DNA of 50,555 nucleotides, from NCBI GenBank assembly GCA_002773845.1, contig PEZZ01000035.1, forward strand, positions 1 through 50,555, in the 5' to 3' direction. This DNA is from Candidatus Buchananbacteria bacterium CG10_big_fil_rev_8_21_14_0_10_42_9 (GTDB lineage: Bacteria; Patescibacteriota; Patescibacteriia; Buchananbacterales; 21-14-0-10-42-9). Positions 23,973 through 32,759 of this stretch are shown here, piece by piece. The notes beneath the pieces were generated by a model that made no database searches, was not told where the DNA came from, and saw only the letters and a list, made by a program, of their open reading frames with translations. Position 1 is the first letter of the stretch; each line of letters starts with the position of its first letter. Made by a program: the position numbers and the translations under genes.

Positions 23973-25466
23973 ATGTTTAGCCTAAACAAGAGGATTACAA
24001 ATTTATTTATTGCGGTACTGTTATTTGCGTTAGCTTTTCCCGCGGCAGTTTTAGCTGAAGTCACGATTAGCGGCAACATTACTATAAATATACCTGATGC
24101 TGGTATTAATCTCACGGTAAGCTCGGCTACTGGAATTGATGATTTTGCTGTTTCTGGCCCATCGGTGACCTTTACACTATCTGCCAATGATACAGTCACC
24201 GTGGTGCCGCCGAATGGATATACTTTGAGTAATGACATAGGTGCAAGTAATAACTGTTCTGGGCAAGTAACTTTTACCGCTACAGTTGTTGTCACACCAA
24301 TCCAATGCACTGGGCCGACCGGTGGCAGCGGTAGTAGCGCAGGGGGAGGCGGCGGCTTATCAGTAGTCATGCCTACCAATGCGGTTGTAGAAATAAACAA
24401 TGGTGCAACTGAAACTCAGGTTCGGACCGTAGCGTTGAGTTTGAATGCTGTCAGTGCGAGTCAAATGATCATCTCAAATAATTCTGATTTTACTGGCGCT
24501 AGTTTTGAAAGTTTTCAAAAGACTAAGACATGGGTACTGAGCGAGGGAGCCGGTGAAAAAACTGTTTATGTTAAATTTCGCAGTGTTAGCGGAGGGGAAT
24601 CCGCAGTTGTAAGTGATAAGATCACTTACTTAGGAGAGTCGGGCGAAACGGTTGCAGTAGTAGTAAATTTGGATGATGTTCCTGCCGTAAAAACTGCCAT
24701 AGGTGCATTAGTAAAATCAACAGTAAGCGCATCAACTTATTTTATAGGCGGCGACGGGAAGCGCTATATTTTTCCCTCTTATGATATTTATAGAACCTGG
24801 TTTGGCGAAAGTTTTTCTGGTTTAATAACTCAGAGTGAAGATGACGTAACGGCTTTTCCTTTGGGTGGTAATGTAAAAGTTAGGCCAGGTTTACGGTTGG
24901 TACAGGCTGTAACTAATGATACGCCTTGGCAAGTTGCTGATCCTAAGGTTTACGCAGTAGCCGGCGGCAGTGTTTTAAGGCATGTATCTAACGCAGAGGT
25001 GGCGGTTGCACTCTATGGCGAAAATTGGGAATCGCTGATCGTTCCGGTGGTGGAAACTGTTTTTACTGGTTATGAGATTGGGGCTCCAATTACGACAGCG
25101 GCAGATTTTGATCCTTTGGCGGAGGCTTTGGCTTACGACAGTATCAACAAAAATTTTGATTTGCCGGAAGAAAATAAAAATTCTAATCCTACGGTAGTGA
25201 ATTCTACTCAGCCCGGGACCAGCTCAGAAAGTAGTTTAGCCGAAGGTAATTTTGTCAGCCTTTTAACCGTTGGCTCAGCCGGTGATGAAGTTAGGCAGTT
25301 ACAGGATGTTTTAAAAGCGGAAGGTTTTTTGGAAACTGACATTGATTCAACTGGGTATTTTGGGCCTTTGACTGAAACGGCGGTTAAAAAATTTCAAGCG
25401 GCCAACGGCATTGACGCGCTGGGTTACGTTGGTCCGGCGACCCGGGCGGCCTTGAACAATTTGTAA
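23973..25466 (+). CDS. Surface-module protein with C-terminal peptidoglycan-binding domain
   Basis: 497 residues. A signal peptide (1-28, ending AVLA) is followed by a beta domain with a Cys pair and a Gly-rich hinge (about 115-130), and an Ig-like region to about 235. The shared surface module is central (about 243-380: YFIGGDGKRYIFPSYD, PLGGNVKVRPGLRLVQAVTN, DPKVYAV, VPVVETVF). A Ser/Asn linker leads to a PG_binding_1 domain (about 429-496: LLTVGSAGDEVRQLQDVLKA, GYFGPLTETAVKKFQ). The last domain should hold the protein on the cell wall. This suggests the shared module works at or near the wall, perhaps anchoring or lattice building (inference). It converges with the glycosyltransferase gene; the stops are 4 nt apart. 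Confidence 0.88.
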   Translation: MFSLNKRITNLFIAVLLFALAFPAAVLAEVTISGNITINIPDAGINLTVSSATGIDDFAVSGPSVTFTLSANDTVTVVPPNGYTLSNDIGASNNCSGQVTFTATVVVTPIQCTGPTGGSGSSAGGGGGLSVVMPTNAVVEINNGATETQVRTVALSLNAVSASQMIISNNSDFTGASFESFQKTKTWVLSEGAGEKTVYVKFRSVSGGESAVVSDKITYLGESGETVAVVVNLDDVPAVKTAIGALVKSTVSASTYFIGGDGKRYIFPSYDIYRTWFGESFSGLITQSEDDVTAFPLGGNVKVRPGLRLVQAVTNDTPWQVADPKVYAVAGGSVLRHVSNAEVAVALYGENWESLIVPVVETVFTGYEIGAPITTAADFDPLAEALAYDSINKNFDLPEENKNSNPTVVNSTQPGTSSESSLAEGNFVSLLTVGSAGDEVRQLQDVLKAEGFLETDIDSTGYFGPLTETAVKKFQAANGIDALGYVGPATRAALNNL

Positions 25467-25470
25467 CAAT

Positions 25471-26583
25471 TTAGTAATAGCTTAAAGTTTCGGTAAGCAT
25501 TTTTTCTAAAGTAAATTTTACACCCACTCGCTTTGTAGCATTGGCACCAAGAGCCAATGCTTTTTGTTTGTCGTTAAGTAGCGCGGAAATGGATTTGGCT
25601 AAGGCTTGCGAATTTTTTGGTTCAACTAAAATTCCAGAATTTTCATCCAGCATTTCAGGTAAGCCGCCAACGTTAGTACTCACAATTGGCAGGCCAGCTG
25701 ACATAGCTTCTAAAACCGAGTAGGGGAATCCTTCTTTGATTGATGAGCAAACATAAATATCAAATGCCTTTAAAACTTTAACGGGAGTTCTTTGGTTAGT
25801 TATTATTTTAACCCGATCCCGCAATTTCATCTGACCAATTTTTTTATTTAATTCGCTTGCCTGCCTTCCATTTCCAATTATTACCAGTAAAATTTCATCA
25901 GCAATGTTTTTTAACGATTCAATTAAAAATTCAAAGCCTTTGTTGGGGTAAAGATAGCCAATTGAACCGATGATTATTTTATCTTGAGGCAAATCTAGCC
26001 TACTTCTGGCTTCCCGTTTGCTTAAAAGTAAATTTTTATCAAAGCTAAGACCATTGCGTACTACACCCATTTGATTTTCGGTCACAATTTTTTTCTCAAG
26101 CGCGGAATTGTAATCAAATTGTGACACGCAAATAATGACGTCTTTAAATTTGGCTGTAGCCCTTTCTGATATTTGGTAAAATTTCTTCTTAACTTTGTTA
26201 AGCGGTTCATTAAATACCCAGCCATGCGCTGTATATACAACTTTAATATTACGGTCGATTGATTTAGCCGCGACTGAGCCAATAACGCCGGCCTTGGAAC
26301 TATTAAGGTGGACAATATGTGGTTGCTCATGCTTGATCACTTTGCGCAATTCAAACAAAGCCTGGACTTCTTTAAGGGCGTTGATTGGTCGAATCAAATG
26401 GTTTAATTTAATAGTTTTGATGTTGGCTTGGGTAAGATTTTTAAAAAGAGAACCATTGCCCCCGGCGGCGACAACAACCTCAAATTGGTCTTTGGGCAAA
26501 TTTGTGGCTAAATCAAAAACATAGCGTTGGGCGCCGCCCATTTCAGATTGGGTTACAACGAATAGAATTTTGCGTTTGTTCAT
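25471..26583 (-). CDS. GT4 family glycosyltransferase
   Basis: 370-residue GT-B fold glycosyltransferase that transfers a sugar from a nucleotide donor. The N-terminal acceptor domain has the start QSEMGGAQRYVFDL and the segment VYTAHGW. The donor domain has GSIGYLYPNKGFEFLI and the GT4 E-x7-E motif as KEGFPYSVLEAM, followed by GLPIVSTNVGGLPEML. It is the only glycosyltransferase in the cluster on the minus strand, divergent from the epimerase at 26773. Donor and acceptor cannot be assigned. Confidence 0.93.
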   Translation of the reverse strand: MNKRKILFVVTQSEMGGAQRYVFDLATNLPKDQFEVVVAAGGNGSLFKNLTQANIKTIKLNHLIRPINALKEVQALFELRKVIKHEQPHIVHLNSSKAGVIGSVAAKSIDRNIKVVYTAHGWVFNEPLNKVKKKFYQISERATAKFKDVIICVSQFDYNSALEKKIVTENQMGVVRNGLSFDKNLLLSKREARSRLDLPQDKIIIGSIGYLYPNKGFEFLIESLKNIADEILLVIIGNGRQASELNKKIGQMKLRDRVKIITNQRTPVKVLKAFDIYVCSSIKEGFPYSVLEAMSAGLPIVSTNVGGLPEMLDENSGILVEPKNSQALAKSISALLNDKQKALALGANATKRVGVKFTLEKMLTETLSYY

Positions 26584-26772
26584 TCAGTAGATTACTTGAC
26601 CTGGTTAGAGATTAATGTGAAAAATTGATTTAAAGCTTTTAATACAGTCAAAGCCATGTGTTGATAACTTTCAATAACTTATGCATCTCTAGCGGGGTTG
26701 ACTAATTAGCCATTTTTTATAATAATAGTACGGTATTATTAGTTAACAGGCAAGGAAGAATTACTCTAAATT
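26584..26772. other. Divergent intergenic region
   Basis: 189 nt without a gene, between the minus-strand glycosyltransferase and the start of the plus-strand glycan cluster. A candidate plus-strand promoter is TTGACT (about 26698-26703) followed 17 nt later by AATAAT. The spacing to an internal TATAAT is too short (14 nt), so the assignment is weak. No hairpin terminator is visible. Confidence 0.35.
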
Positions 26773-27723
26773 ATGATGATTTTAGTAACCGGCTGTGCCG
26801 GTTTTATTGGATACCATGCCACGAGGGCGTTATTAGAGCGCGGCGACACGGTAATTGGCGTAGATAATTTTAACGATTACTATGACACGGGCTTAAAAGA
26901 GGCTCGCATTACCGCTTTGGGCAACCAAAACAAATTCACCCTACACAAAATCAACATTGAAGACAAGCCAGCGCTAGCAAAACTTTTTGCCAAAAACAAA
27001 TTTGATGCAGTCTGCCACTTAGCTGCTCAAGCTGGTGTTCGGTACTCATTAGAAAATCCGGATGTTTATATTAGCACCAATGTTGCTGGCACGCATAACC
27101 TTTTTGAATTAGCCCGTGAGCATAAAGTGCCGAAGTTTATTTTAGCTTCGTCGGCTTCGGTGTATGGCGGTAATACTAAAGTGCCCTTTAGCGAAACCGA
27201 TGCGGTTGATAAGCCACTATCATTATACGCCGCCACTAAACGGTATAACGAACTGGAAGCTCACGCGTATCATTCTTTGTACGGCCTGAACGTATATTGT
27301 TTACGTTTTTTTAACGTCATAGGAACTTGGGGCCGGCCCGACCAGGCGCTGTATAAATTTACCAAAGCGATACTGGCCGATGAACAAATTGACGTATACA
27401 ACAACGGAGAGCACAAGCGAGATTTTACCTATGTGGACGATATTGCAGCCGGAGTGCTTGCCGCAATTGATGGGTGCAATGGTTATGAGATTATAAATTT
27501 AGGCAATCATAAACCAGTTGATTTAGAATATTTTATTTCCCTCATTGAAAAAAGCTTAGGCAAAACCGCTACCAAAAATTATTTGCCGTTGCAGCCTGGG
27601 GACGTGGTAGAAACCTACGCCGACAACAGCAAGGCTAAAAAATTATTAGGATGGCAACCGAGCACAAATATTGAGCAGGGAGTTGAAAAATTTATTGAAT
27701 GGTACAAATCATATGGAGCATAA
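26773..27723 (+). CDS. UDP-glucuronate 4-epimerase-like SDR
   Basis: A 316-residue extended short-chain dehydrogenase/reductase. It has the NAD motif TGCAGFIGYH, the segment VIGVDNFNDYYD typical of UDP-glucuronate 4-epimerases, catalytic Ser in SSASVYGG, and Tyr/Lys in YAATK. The C-terminal part GDVVETYADNSKAKKLLGW is also characteristic of that group. The reaction would make UDP-galacturonate, or a HexNAcA epimer if it follows the dehydrogenase encoded next (as TviC follows TviB). It overlaps the dehydrogenase gene by 11 bp. The ATG at 26776 is an equally good start. Confidence 0.88.
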   Translation: MMILVTGCAGFIGYHATRALLERGDTVIGVDNFNDYYDTGLKEARITALGNQNKFTLHKINIEDKPALAKLFAKNKFDAVCHLAAQAGVRYSLENPDVYISTNVAGTHNLFELAREHKVPKFILASSASVYGGNTKVPFSETDAVDKPLSLYAATKRYNELEAHAYHSLYGLNVYCLRFFNVIGTWGRPDQALYKFTKAILADEQIDVYNNGEHKRDFTYVDDIAAGVLAAIDGCNGYEIINLGNHKPVDLEYFISLIEKSLGKTATKNYLPLQPGDVVETYADNSKAKKLLGWQPSTNIEQGVEKFIEWYKSYGA

Positions 27724-28945
27724 AGTTTGTGTCGTTGGTTTAGGCTATGTCGGTATTCCTTTAGCCGCGCTTTTATCAAAACATTTTACAGTTTACGGTT
27801 ATGACAAAGATAAAAGCAAGATTGAAGAACTAAATAGGGGTTTTGACCGGACCCATGAAGTTGAAAATATTAAAAATTTTAATATTGAGTTTTCCGACGA
27901 TCCAGCCATTATCCAAAAAGCAAATTTTATTATTGTGGCAGTTCCGACCCCGGTTGATGACCGCAAACGGCCAAATTTAAGCTTGATGGAATCGGCGGCA
28001 GAAGCTGTGGGAAAAAATTTACAGCCAGGAAGCGTTGTCGTTTTTGAAAGCACGGTGTATCCAGGTGCGACAGAGGAAGTATGCGTGCCTGTTTTAGAAC
28101 ATCATTCTAAGTTAAAAATAGGGGAAGGTTTTAAAGTCGGGTATTCTCCGGAACGCGTCAATCCGGGCGATAAAACACACACCATTGATAAAATTGTAAA
28201 GATTGTTTCCGGCAATGACGATGAGGCGCTTGAGCGCGTGGCAGAGGTATACGGTGCGATAACCACCCTGCACAAGGCACCGTCAATCAAAGTGGCAGAA
28301 GCGGGTAAGGTTATTGAAAATATTCAACGCGACTTGAACATTGCTTTAATGAATGAATTAGCGTTAATTTTTGACAAAATGGGAATAGACACCAAAGACG
28401 TGGTTGCGGCGGCCGGGACAAAGTGGAACTTTCATAAATACACGCCCGGATTAGTTGGCGGGCATTGCATTGGCGTAGATCCATATTATTTAGCGCATAA
28501 AGCTAAGCAGGTTGGCTACAAACCGCAAGTGATATTAGTTGGGCGAAACGTGAATGAATATATGGCTAAGCATGTGGCAGGAAAATTAAAGGATAAAAAG
28601 AAGGTTTTAATTTTAGGCATTACTTTTAAAGAGAACGTGCCTGATATTCGCAATAGCAAGGCTAAAGAGATTACGGCCATATTGCAAAAAAATGGCAGTG
28701 AAATTTTTTACTATGATCCAGTCGCAGAAGGCCAAGACGGTTTTGGGGAACAAATTAAAGAATGGCCGCCGCAAGAAAAGTTTGACGCTGTTATAGTTTT
28801 TAGCCCGCATGAAGAGTTTAGATCTATCACCCTGGAAGAATTGAAATCACTGACTACCGACGATGCTATTTTATTTGATATTAAAGGTGGCTTATACTCT
28901 CGGGTTGATAGCGAGGCGGCGGGCTTTAGGTATTTGACGCTATAA
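27713..28945 (+). CDS. UDP-HexNAc 6-dehydrogenase (TviB/WbpA-like)
   Basis: A 410-residue nucleotide-sugar dehydrogenase that oxidises C6 of a UDP-sugar to the acid in two NAD+ steps. It shows the NAD motif VGLGYVGIPLA, the central segment YSPERVNPGDK, and the catalytic Cys in PGLVGGHCIGVDPYYLAHKA, a form typical of TviB/WbpA (UDP-GlcNAc or UDP-GalNAc) rather than UDP-glucose dehydrogenases. The C-terminal domain has LGITFKENVPDIRNSK. ATG 27713 is the true start; the frame upstream from 27671 lies within the epimerase gene. With that gene it would supply an acidic amino sugar for the surface glycan. Confidence 0.92.
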   Translation: MEHKVCVVGLGYVGIPLAALLSKHFTVYGYDKDKSKIEELNRGFDRTHEVENIKNFNIEFSDDPAIIQKANFIIVAVPTPVDDRKRPNLSLMESAAEAVGKNLQPGSVVVFESTVYPGATEEVCVPVLEHHSKLKIGEGFKVGYSPERVNPGDKTHTIDKIVKIVSGNDDEALERVAEVYGAITTLHKAPSIKVAEAGKVIENIQRDLNIALMNELALIFDKMGIDTKDVVAAAGTKWNFHKYTPGLVGGHCIGVDPYYLAHKAKQVGYKPQVILVGRNVNEYMAKHVAGKLKDKKKVLILGITFKENVPDIRNSKAKEITAILQKNGSEIFYYDPVAEGQDGFGEQIKEWPPQEKFDAVIVFSPHEEFRSITLEELKSLTTDDAILFDIKGGLYSRVDSEAAGFRYLTL

Positions 28946-30045
28946 TGCCCGTGACAAGACGTAACATTTTAATTTTCTCTTTAACTTTTTATCCCTATGT
29001 GGGTGGAGCAGAAGTAGCGATTAAGGAAATTACTGATCGTCTACCTCATTACAATTGGACGATGATTACGGCTCGCCTAGATAAAAAAAATCCGGCTGAA
29101 GAGCAAATGGGCAATATCAAGGTGATTCGAGTCGGTTGGGGAGGCAAGCTGGATAAATATTTGTTTCCCTGGCTTGCAGTAAAAAAAGCTAAAACATTGC
29201 ATGCCAAAAAAAACTTTAAAGTAGCGTGGGGAATGATGGCGTTTTGGGCTGGATGGGCGGCATTGAAGTTTAAAGAAATGTTTCCTGAAGTTAAATATGT
29301 TTTGACTTTGCAAAGCGGAGACTCCGATGAGTTTATTAGAAGGCGGACCTGGTTTTGGGCTAAGCGTTATGCTCAGATTTATCAAAAACCAGATTACATT
29401 ACGGCTATTAGCAATTATTTAATTGAAAGAGCGAAAAAGTTCGGTTACGCCGGTGATATCACGCGCATTCCGAATGGAGTAGATTTGAAATTATTTATGT
29501 GCCGCCCAGGTGTCCCTCATAAAGATAAGGCCGTGATTGTTACTACCTCTAGACTGGTTGAAAAAAATGGAATTGAGGATTTAATTAAGTCCAGTGAATA
29601 TTTACAGATACCGCATGAAATTAGAATCATCGGGGCCGGGAAATTGGAGAATAGCTTAAAAGCTATGGCAGGTGAGCATGTTAAGTTTTTGGGTAATTTA
29701 AATCATGATGAAATTGTAGATAATTTGTGCGAAGCCGATGTTTTTGCGCGGCCGTCATTGTCTGAAGGATTAGGTAATGCCTTTTTAGAAGCGATGGCTG
29801 TTGGCGTGCCCGTTGTAGGGACAAAAGTAGGGGGTATTCCTGATTTTTTAGAAGACAGGAAGACAGGCTTATTTTGTGAAGTGAGCAATCCCCAAAGCAT
29901 TGCCGAAAAAATTGAAGAGTTACTAAATGACAAAGCTCTGCGCGGAACAATAGTAAAAAGTGCGCGAGAGTTGATTGAAAAATACTATGGTTGGGATCAA
30001 ATTAGCCAATCTATGGATAAGGTGTTTCAGGAAGTAGCTTCATAA
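28945..30045 (+). CDS. GT4 family glycosyltransferase
   Basis: 366-residue GT-B glycosyltransferase. The start FYPYVGGAEVAIKEI is the usual glycine-rich acceptor-side loop. The donor side has TTSRLVEKNGIEDLI and the E-x7-E motif as SEGLGNAFLEAM followed by GVPVVGTKVGGIPDFL. The start overlaps the dehydrogenase stop as TAATG, so the genes are translationally coupled. Specificity unknown. Confidence 0.93.
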   Translation: MPVTRRNILIFSLTFYPYVGGAEVAIKEITDRLPHYNWTMITARLDKKNPAEEQMGNIKVIRVGWGGKLDKYLFPWLAVKKAKTLHAKKNFKVAWGMMAFWAGWAALKFKEMFPEVKYVLTLQSGDSDEFIRRRTWFWAKRYAQIYQKPDYITAISNYLIERAKKFGYAGDITRIPNGVDLKLFMCRPGVPHKDKAVIVTTSRLVEKNGIEDLIKSSEYLQIPHEIRIIGAGKLENSLKAMAGEHVKFLGNLNHDEIVDNLCEADVFARPSLSEGLGNAFLEAMAVGVPVVGTKVGGIPDFLEDRKTGLFCEVSNPQSIAEKIEELLNDKALRGTIVKSARELIEKYYGWDQISQSMDKVFQEVAS

Positions 30046-30084
30046 ATATTTAAAATGGTAAAACGAGTAAAAGTTGAATTAATG

Positions 30085-30184
30085 TTCCCTCTCCTAGCGG
30101 GAGAGGGGCAGGGTGAGGTAGGGAATTGGAATATTTTAACCAACCCTCACCTTAATCTTCTCTCTTTCAAATGGGGAGGAGGGA
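30085..30184. repeat. CCTCTCC/GGTGAGG palindromic repeat (copy A)
   Basis: TTCCCTCTCC-TAGC-GGGAGAGGG hairpin, then AGGGTGAGG, which can pair with CCCTCACCT 40 nt later, ending GGGGAGGAGGGA. The end of the element supplies a GGAGGAGGG ribosome-binding sequence just before the next ATG (30192). A short frame from 30055 runs through the element but is not believed to be a gene. Confidence 0.8.
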
Positions 30185-30191
30185 TGGTGGT

Positions 30192-31325
30192 ATGAAAATA
30201 GTGATTGCGGCTGAAATTTATCCGCCGGACATTGGCGGGCCGGCAACTTATAGCCAAAACTTAGCCGGTGAATTAGTAAGCCGCGGGCACTATGTGTCGT
30301 TGATTTGTTACGGCGAAGCAGCATCGGAGGATAAGGTTTCAAAGTTTTCAATTACTAGAATCACCCGTGAGTTACCAAGGCGAAAACGCTATTCTGAATA
30401 TCGTAAGCAGTTGTCTAGCCTGGCAAAAAATTGCGATATGATTTACGCCATGGGCCCGGTGAGTTCCGGCTGGAACGTGTATAAAGTTGCCAAAAAATTA
30501 CATAAGCCTTTTGTCGTAAAAGTGGTTGGTAATTATGCGTGGGAACAGGCGGCGAATATGGGCGTAACTAAAACTTTACCTGATACTTTTGACGATGAAT
30601 GGCGTTTGCCGTTTAGAATTTGGTTTTTGAAATACATTCAAGCTATCGTGTGCCAAAAAGCCAACAAAATTATTACGCCGAGTGAATACTTAAAAGGTTT
30701 GGTTAAAAATTGGGGTGTGGGCGATGACACGATTGAAGTGATTTACAACGCTGTGCCGGCAATGGCGCACACAGAGCGAATTCCGCGCCATCCGATTATT
30801 TTAGCCGTTGGCCGATTAGTGACGTGGAAAGGTTTTGAAACGCTGATTGAAGTAATGCCAGAAATCATTGAGACAGAACCGCAAATGAAATTGGTAATTG
30901 TTGGCGCAGGCCCTTTGGAACGTGTGCTGGAAGAGAAGATAAAAGACATGCATTTAGAAAAATGTGTCCGCCTAACGGGCAAATTAGAAAAAAATCACGT
31001 AGCTACTCATTATCAGCATGCCATGTTATTTGTGCTTAACAGCGGTTATGAAGGCTTGCCGCATACTGTTTTGGAAGCGATGAGTTTTGGTACGCCGGTG
31101 ATCGTATCTAATATCGGTGGCAATCCGGAAGTTATTGAGAATGAAAAAAACGGCTTATTATTTGAGTACAATAATAAAGCGCAACTAAGGGAGGCAATTT
31201 TAAAATTGATTCGCAGCCCAAAGTTAAGCCGCCGGTTGGCGGCCAACGCGCACGAAACATTGCAGCGATTTAAGCCGGAAATAATGTACGATAAAACAAT
31301 TAAAGTTTTGGAGTCTGTCGTATGA
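30192..31325 (+). CDS. GT4 family glycosyltransferase
   Basis: 377-residue GT-B glycosyltransferase. It begins MKIVIAAEIYPPDIGGPATY, a usual N-terminal loop. The donor domain shows LAVGRLVTWKGFETLI and E-x7-E as YEGLPHTVLEAM, then GTPVIVSNIGGNPEVI. The ATG at 30192 is preferred to the in-frame upstream codon at 30171, which lies in the repeat. GGAGGAGGG from the repeat precedes it. Specificity unknown. Confidence 0.93.
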   Translation: MKIVIAAEIYPPDIGGPATYSQNLAGELVSRGHYVSLICYGEAASEDKVSKFSITRITRELPRRKRYSEYRKQLSSLAKNCDMIYAMGPVSSGWNVYKVAKKLHKPFVVKVVGNYAWEQAANMGVTKTLPDTFDDEWRLPFRIWFLKYIQAIVCQKANKIITPSEYLKGLVKNWGVGDDTIEVIYNAVPAMAHTERIPRHPIILAVGRLVTWKGFETLIEVMPEIIETEPQMKLVIVGAGPLERVLEEKIKDMHLEKCVRLTGKLEKNHVATHYQHAMLFVLNSGYEGLPHTVLEAMSFGTPVIVSNIGGNPEVIENEKNGLLFEYNNKAQLREAILKLIRSPKLSRRLAANAHETLQRFKPEIMYDKTIKVLESVV

Positions 31326-31343
31326 GAATAGATTTACTAAAAA

Positions 31344-31605
31344 TTCCTCTCCCCTTGAGGGAGAGGATGAAATCCGTCAGACGGGGTGAAGGTGAGGGGT
31401 TATTGTTTAACTCACACTGCCAAGGGGGACGCAGGGGGTTTATCCCTCCTTTCCTAAAGGAGGTGGCGAGCTTGCGAGCCGGAGGATTTGTTAACACTAG
31501 CAAATCCCTCCCCCCGACGTACCGTCGGGGTACTCCCTTTAAAAAGGGAGAATTAACCTGTCCGACCCTGCCTACCGGCAGGCATGCTCCCCTTAACAAG
31601 GGAGG
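31344..31605. repeat. Composite palindromic repeat block (copy B)
   Basis: The whole 288-nt gap is made of repeats. A CCTCTCCCC-TTGA-GGGAGAGG hairpin leads into GGTGAAGGTGAGGGG. Then follow CAAGGGGGACGCAGGGGGTT, a CCTCC-TTTCCTAAAGGAGG fold, CCCCGACG-TAC-CGTCGGGG, CTCCCTTTAAAAAGGGAG, and CCTTAACAAGGGAGG at the end. Both strands give long false reading frames here. The last GGGAGG is the ribosome binding site of the next gene. Confidence 0.8.
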
Positions 31606-31613
31606 AATATGAT

Positions 31614-32759
31614 ATGAATGTCTTAATGTTATCAATTGACAGGGGATTGCTTGGGAAAGGGCAGCTTGGCGATGTGGTTGAGCGCCACATTGAATATGGC
31701 AAACGGGTGGAAAGGCTCGATATTATTGTCATGTCTAAAAAAGGTTACGACATAAATAAAATTTCTGACAATGTAACAGCGTACCCGACAAATTCAAACG
31801 GCACGATTGGATTTATTTTAGATGCAATAAAAATAGGCAAGAAGTTTAAAGGCATTGATTTAATTGTTTGCCAAGATCCGATTGTTGGACTAGCCGGGTA
31901 TTTTATTAAAAAGAAAACCGGCGCAAAGCTTTTAATTAATCTTCATGGAGATTACGTTGGAAATAAATTATCGAAAGATAGGCGATACAATTCATGGTGG
32001 GGGAGCTTGATTTCAAAATTTGTACTGAACAGAGCCGATGCTATTAGAGTTATGAGCCAAGGCATGATGGATCGATTAATTAAAATGGGATTTGATTCTA
32101 ATAAAATAAAAGTTATATCAACTCCGGTGGACATAGAAAGGTTTATTCGTTATCCCGACGTTAAACAGGAGAATAAAAAGCAAATAGAAAGTCTTGCTAG
32201 CTCTAAAATGCAGAAGGGTAAAAAGCATATATTAATGGTTGGTAGAAAAGATAAGGTTAAAGATTTTGATACATTATGCAGGGCAATAAATCTGGTGCAT
32301 GATAAATATAAAAATGTTGGATTATGGCTGGTAGGTAATTATCATTTTGGTCCGGAAGGTGTAGGGACTCTGCCCCTTAAGCAAGAAATAAAGGACAGCA
32401 TTGTCGTAAGTTTTAATGAAAAATCGAAAGATTTGCCTGCATATTACTACTCGTCCTATTTAACAGTTTTATCCTCGACCTCAGAAAGCTTTGGAAAAGT
32501 CTTAGTAGAAGCTAACGCGTGCGGAAAGCCGGTGGTGGCAACGGAAACGACTGGCGCGAAAGAAATTGTTCAAGACGGTTATAATGGATTTTTAGTACCA
32601 ATTGGCGATGCCGAAGCGTTAGCTGAAAAGATTTTTGAGTTGTTAAATGATCCAAAGAAAGCCAAAAAGATGGGCGAGGACGGTAGGAAGTTGGTTAAGG
32701 AGAAGTTTAGCAATAACACGCAAAAGATTATCACATATTGGAAGGAGATTGTGGCATGA
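31614..32759 (+). CDS. GT4 family glycosyltransferase
   Basis: 381-residue GT-B glycosyltransferase. The N-terminus MNVLMLSIDRGLLGKG is followed by an acceptor domain with LLINLHGDYVGNKL. The donor domain shows MVGRKDKVKDFDTLC and an E-x7-E variant SESFGKVLVEAN, then GKPVVATETTGAKEIV. ATG 31614 lies 8 nt after GGAGG derived from the repeat block. The last 4 bases overlap the GT-C gene (ATGA). Confidence 0.92.
   Translation: MNVLMLSIDRGLLGKGQLGDVVERHIEYGKRVERLDIIVMSKKGYDINKISDNVTAYPTNSNGTIGFILDAIKIGKKFKGIDLIVCQDPIVGLAGYFIKKKTGAKLLINLHGDYVGNKLSKDRRYNSWWGSLISKFVLNRADAIRVMSQGMMDRLIKMGFDSNKIKVISTPVDIERFIRYPDVKQENKKQIESLASSKMQKGKKHILMVGRKDKVKDFDTLCRAINLVHDKYKNVGLWLVGNYHFGPEGVGTLPLKQEIKDSIVVSFNEKSKDLPAYYYSSYLTVLSSTSESFGKVLVEANACGKPVVATETTGAKEIVQDGYNGFLVPIGDAEALAEKIFELLNDPKKAKKMGEDGRKLVKEKFSNNTQKIITYWKEIVA

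Noticed and set aside
27671-27712. Upstream start for the TviB-like dehydrogenase
   Set aside because: These codons lie within the epimerase gene; MEHKVCVVGLG at 27713 matches the family N-terminus.
30055-30195. 46-codon frame between two glycosyltransferases
   Set aside because: It runs through repeat copy A and has no support as a protein.
31300-31635. 96- and 111-codon frames on both strands across the repeat block
   Set aside because: They translate palindromic repeats (Gly, Arg and Pro-rich strings) and appear equally on both strands.
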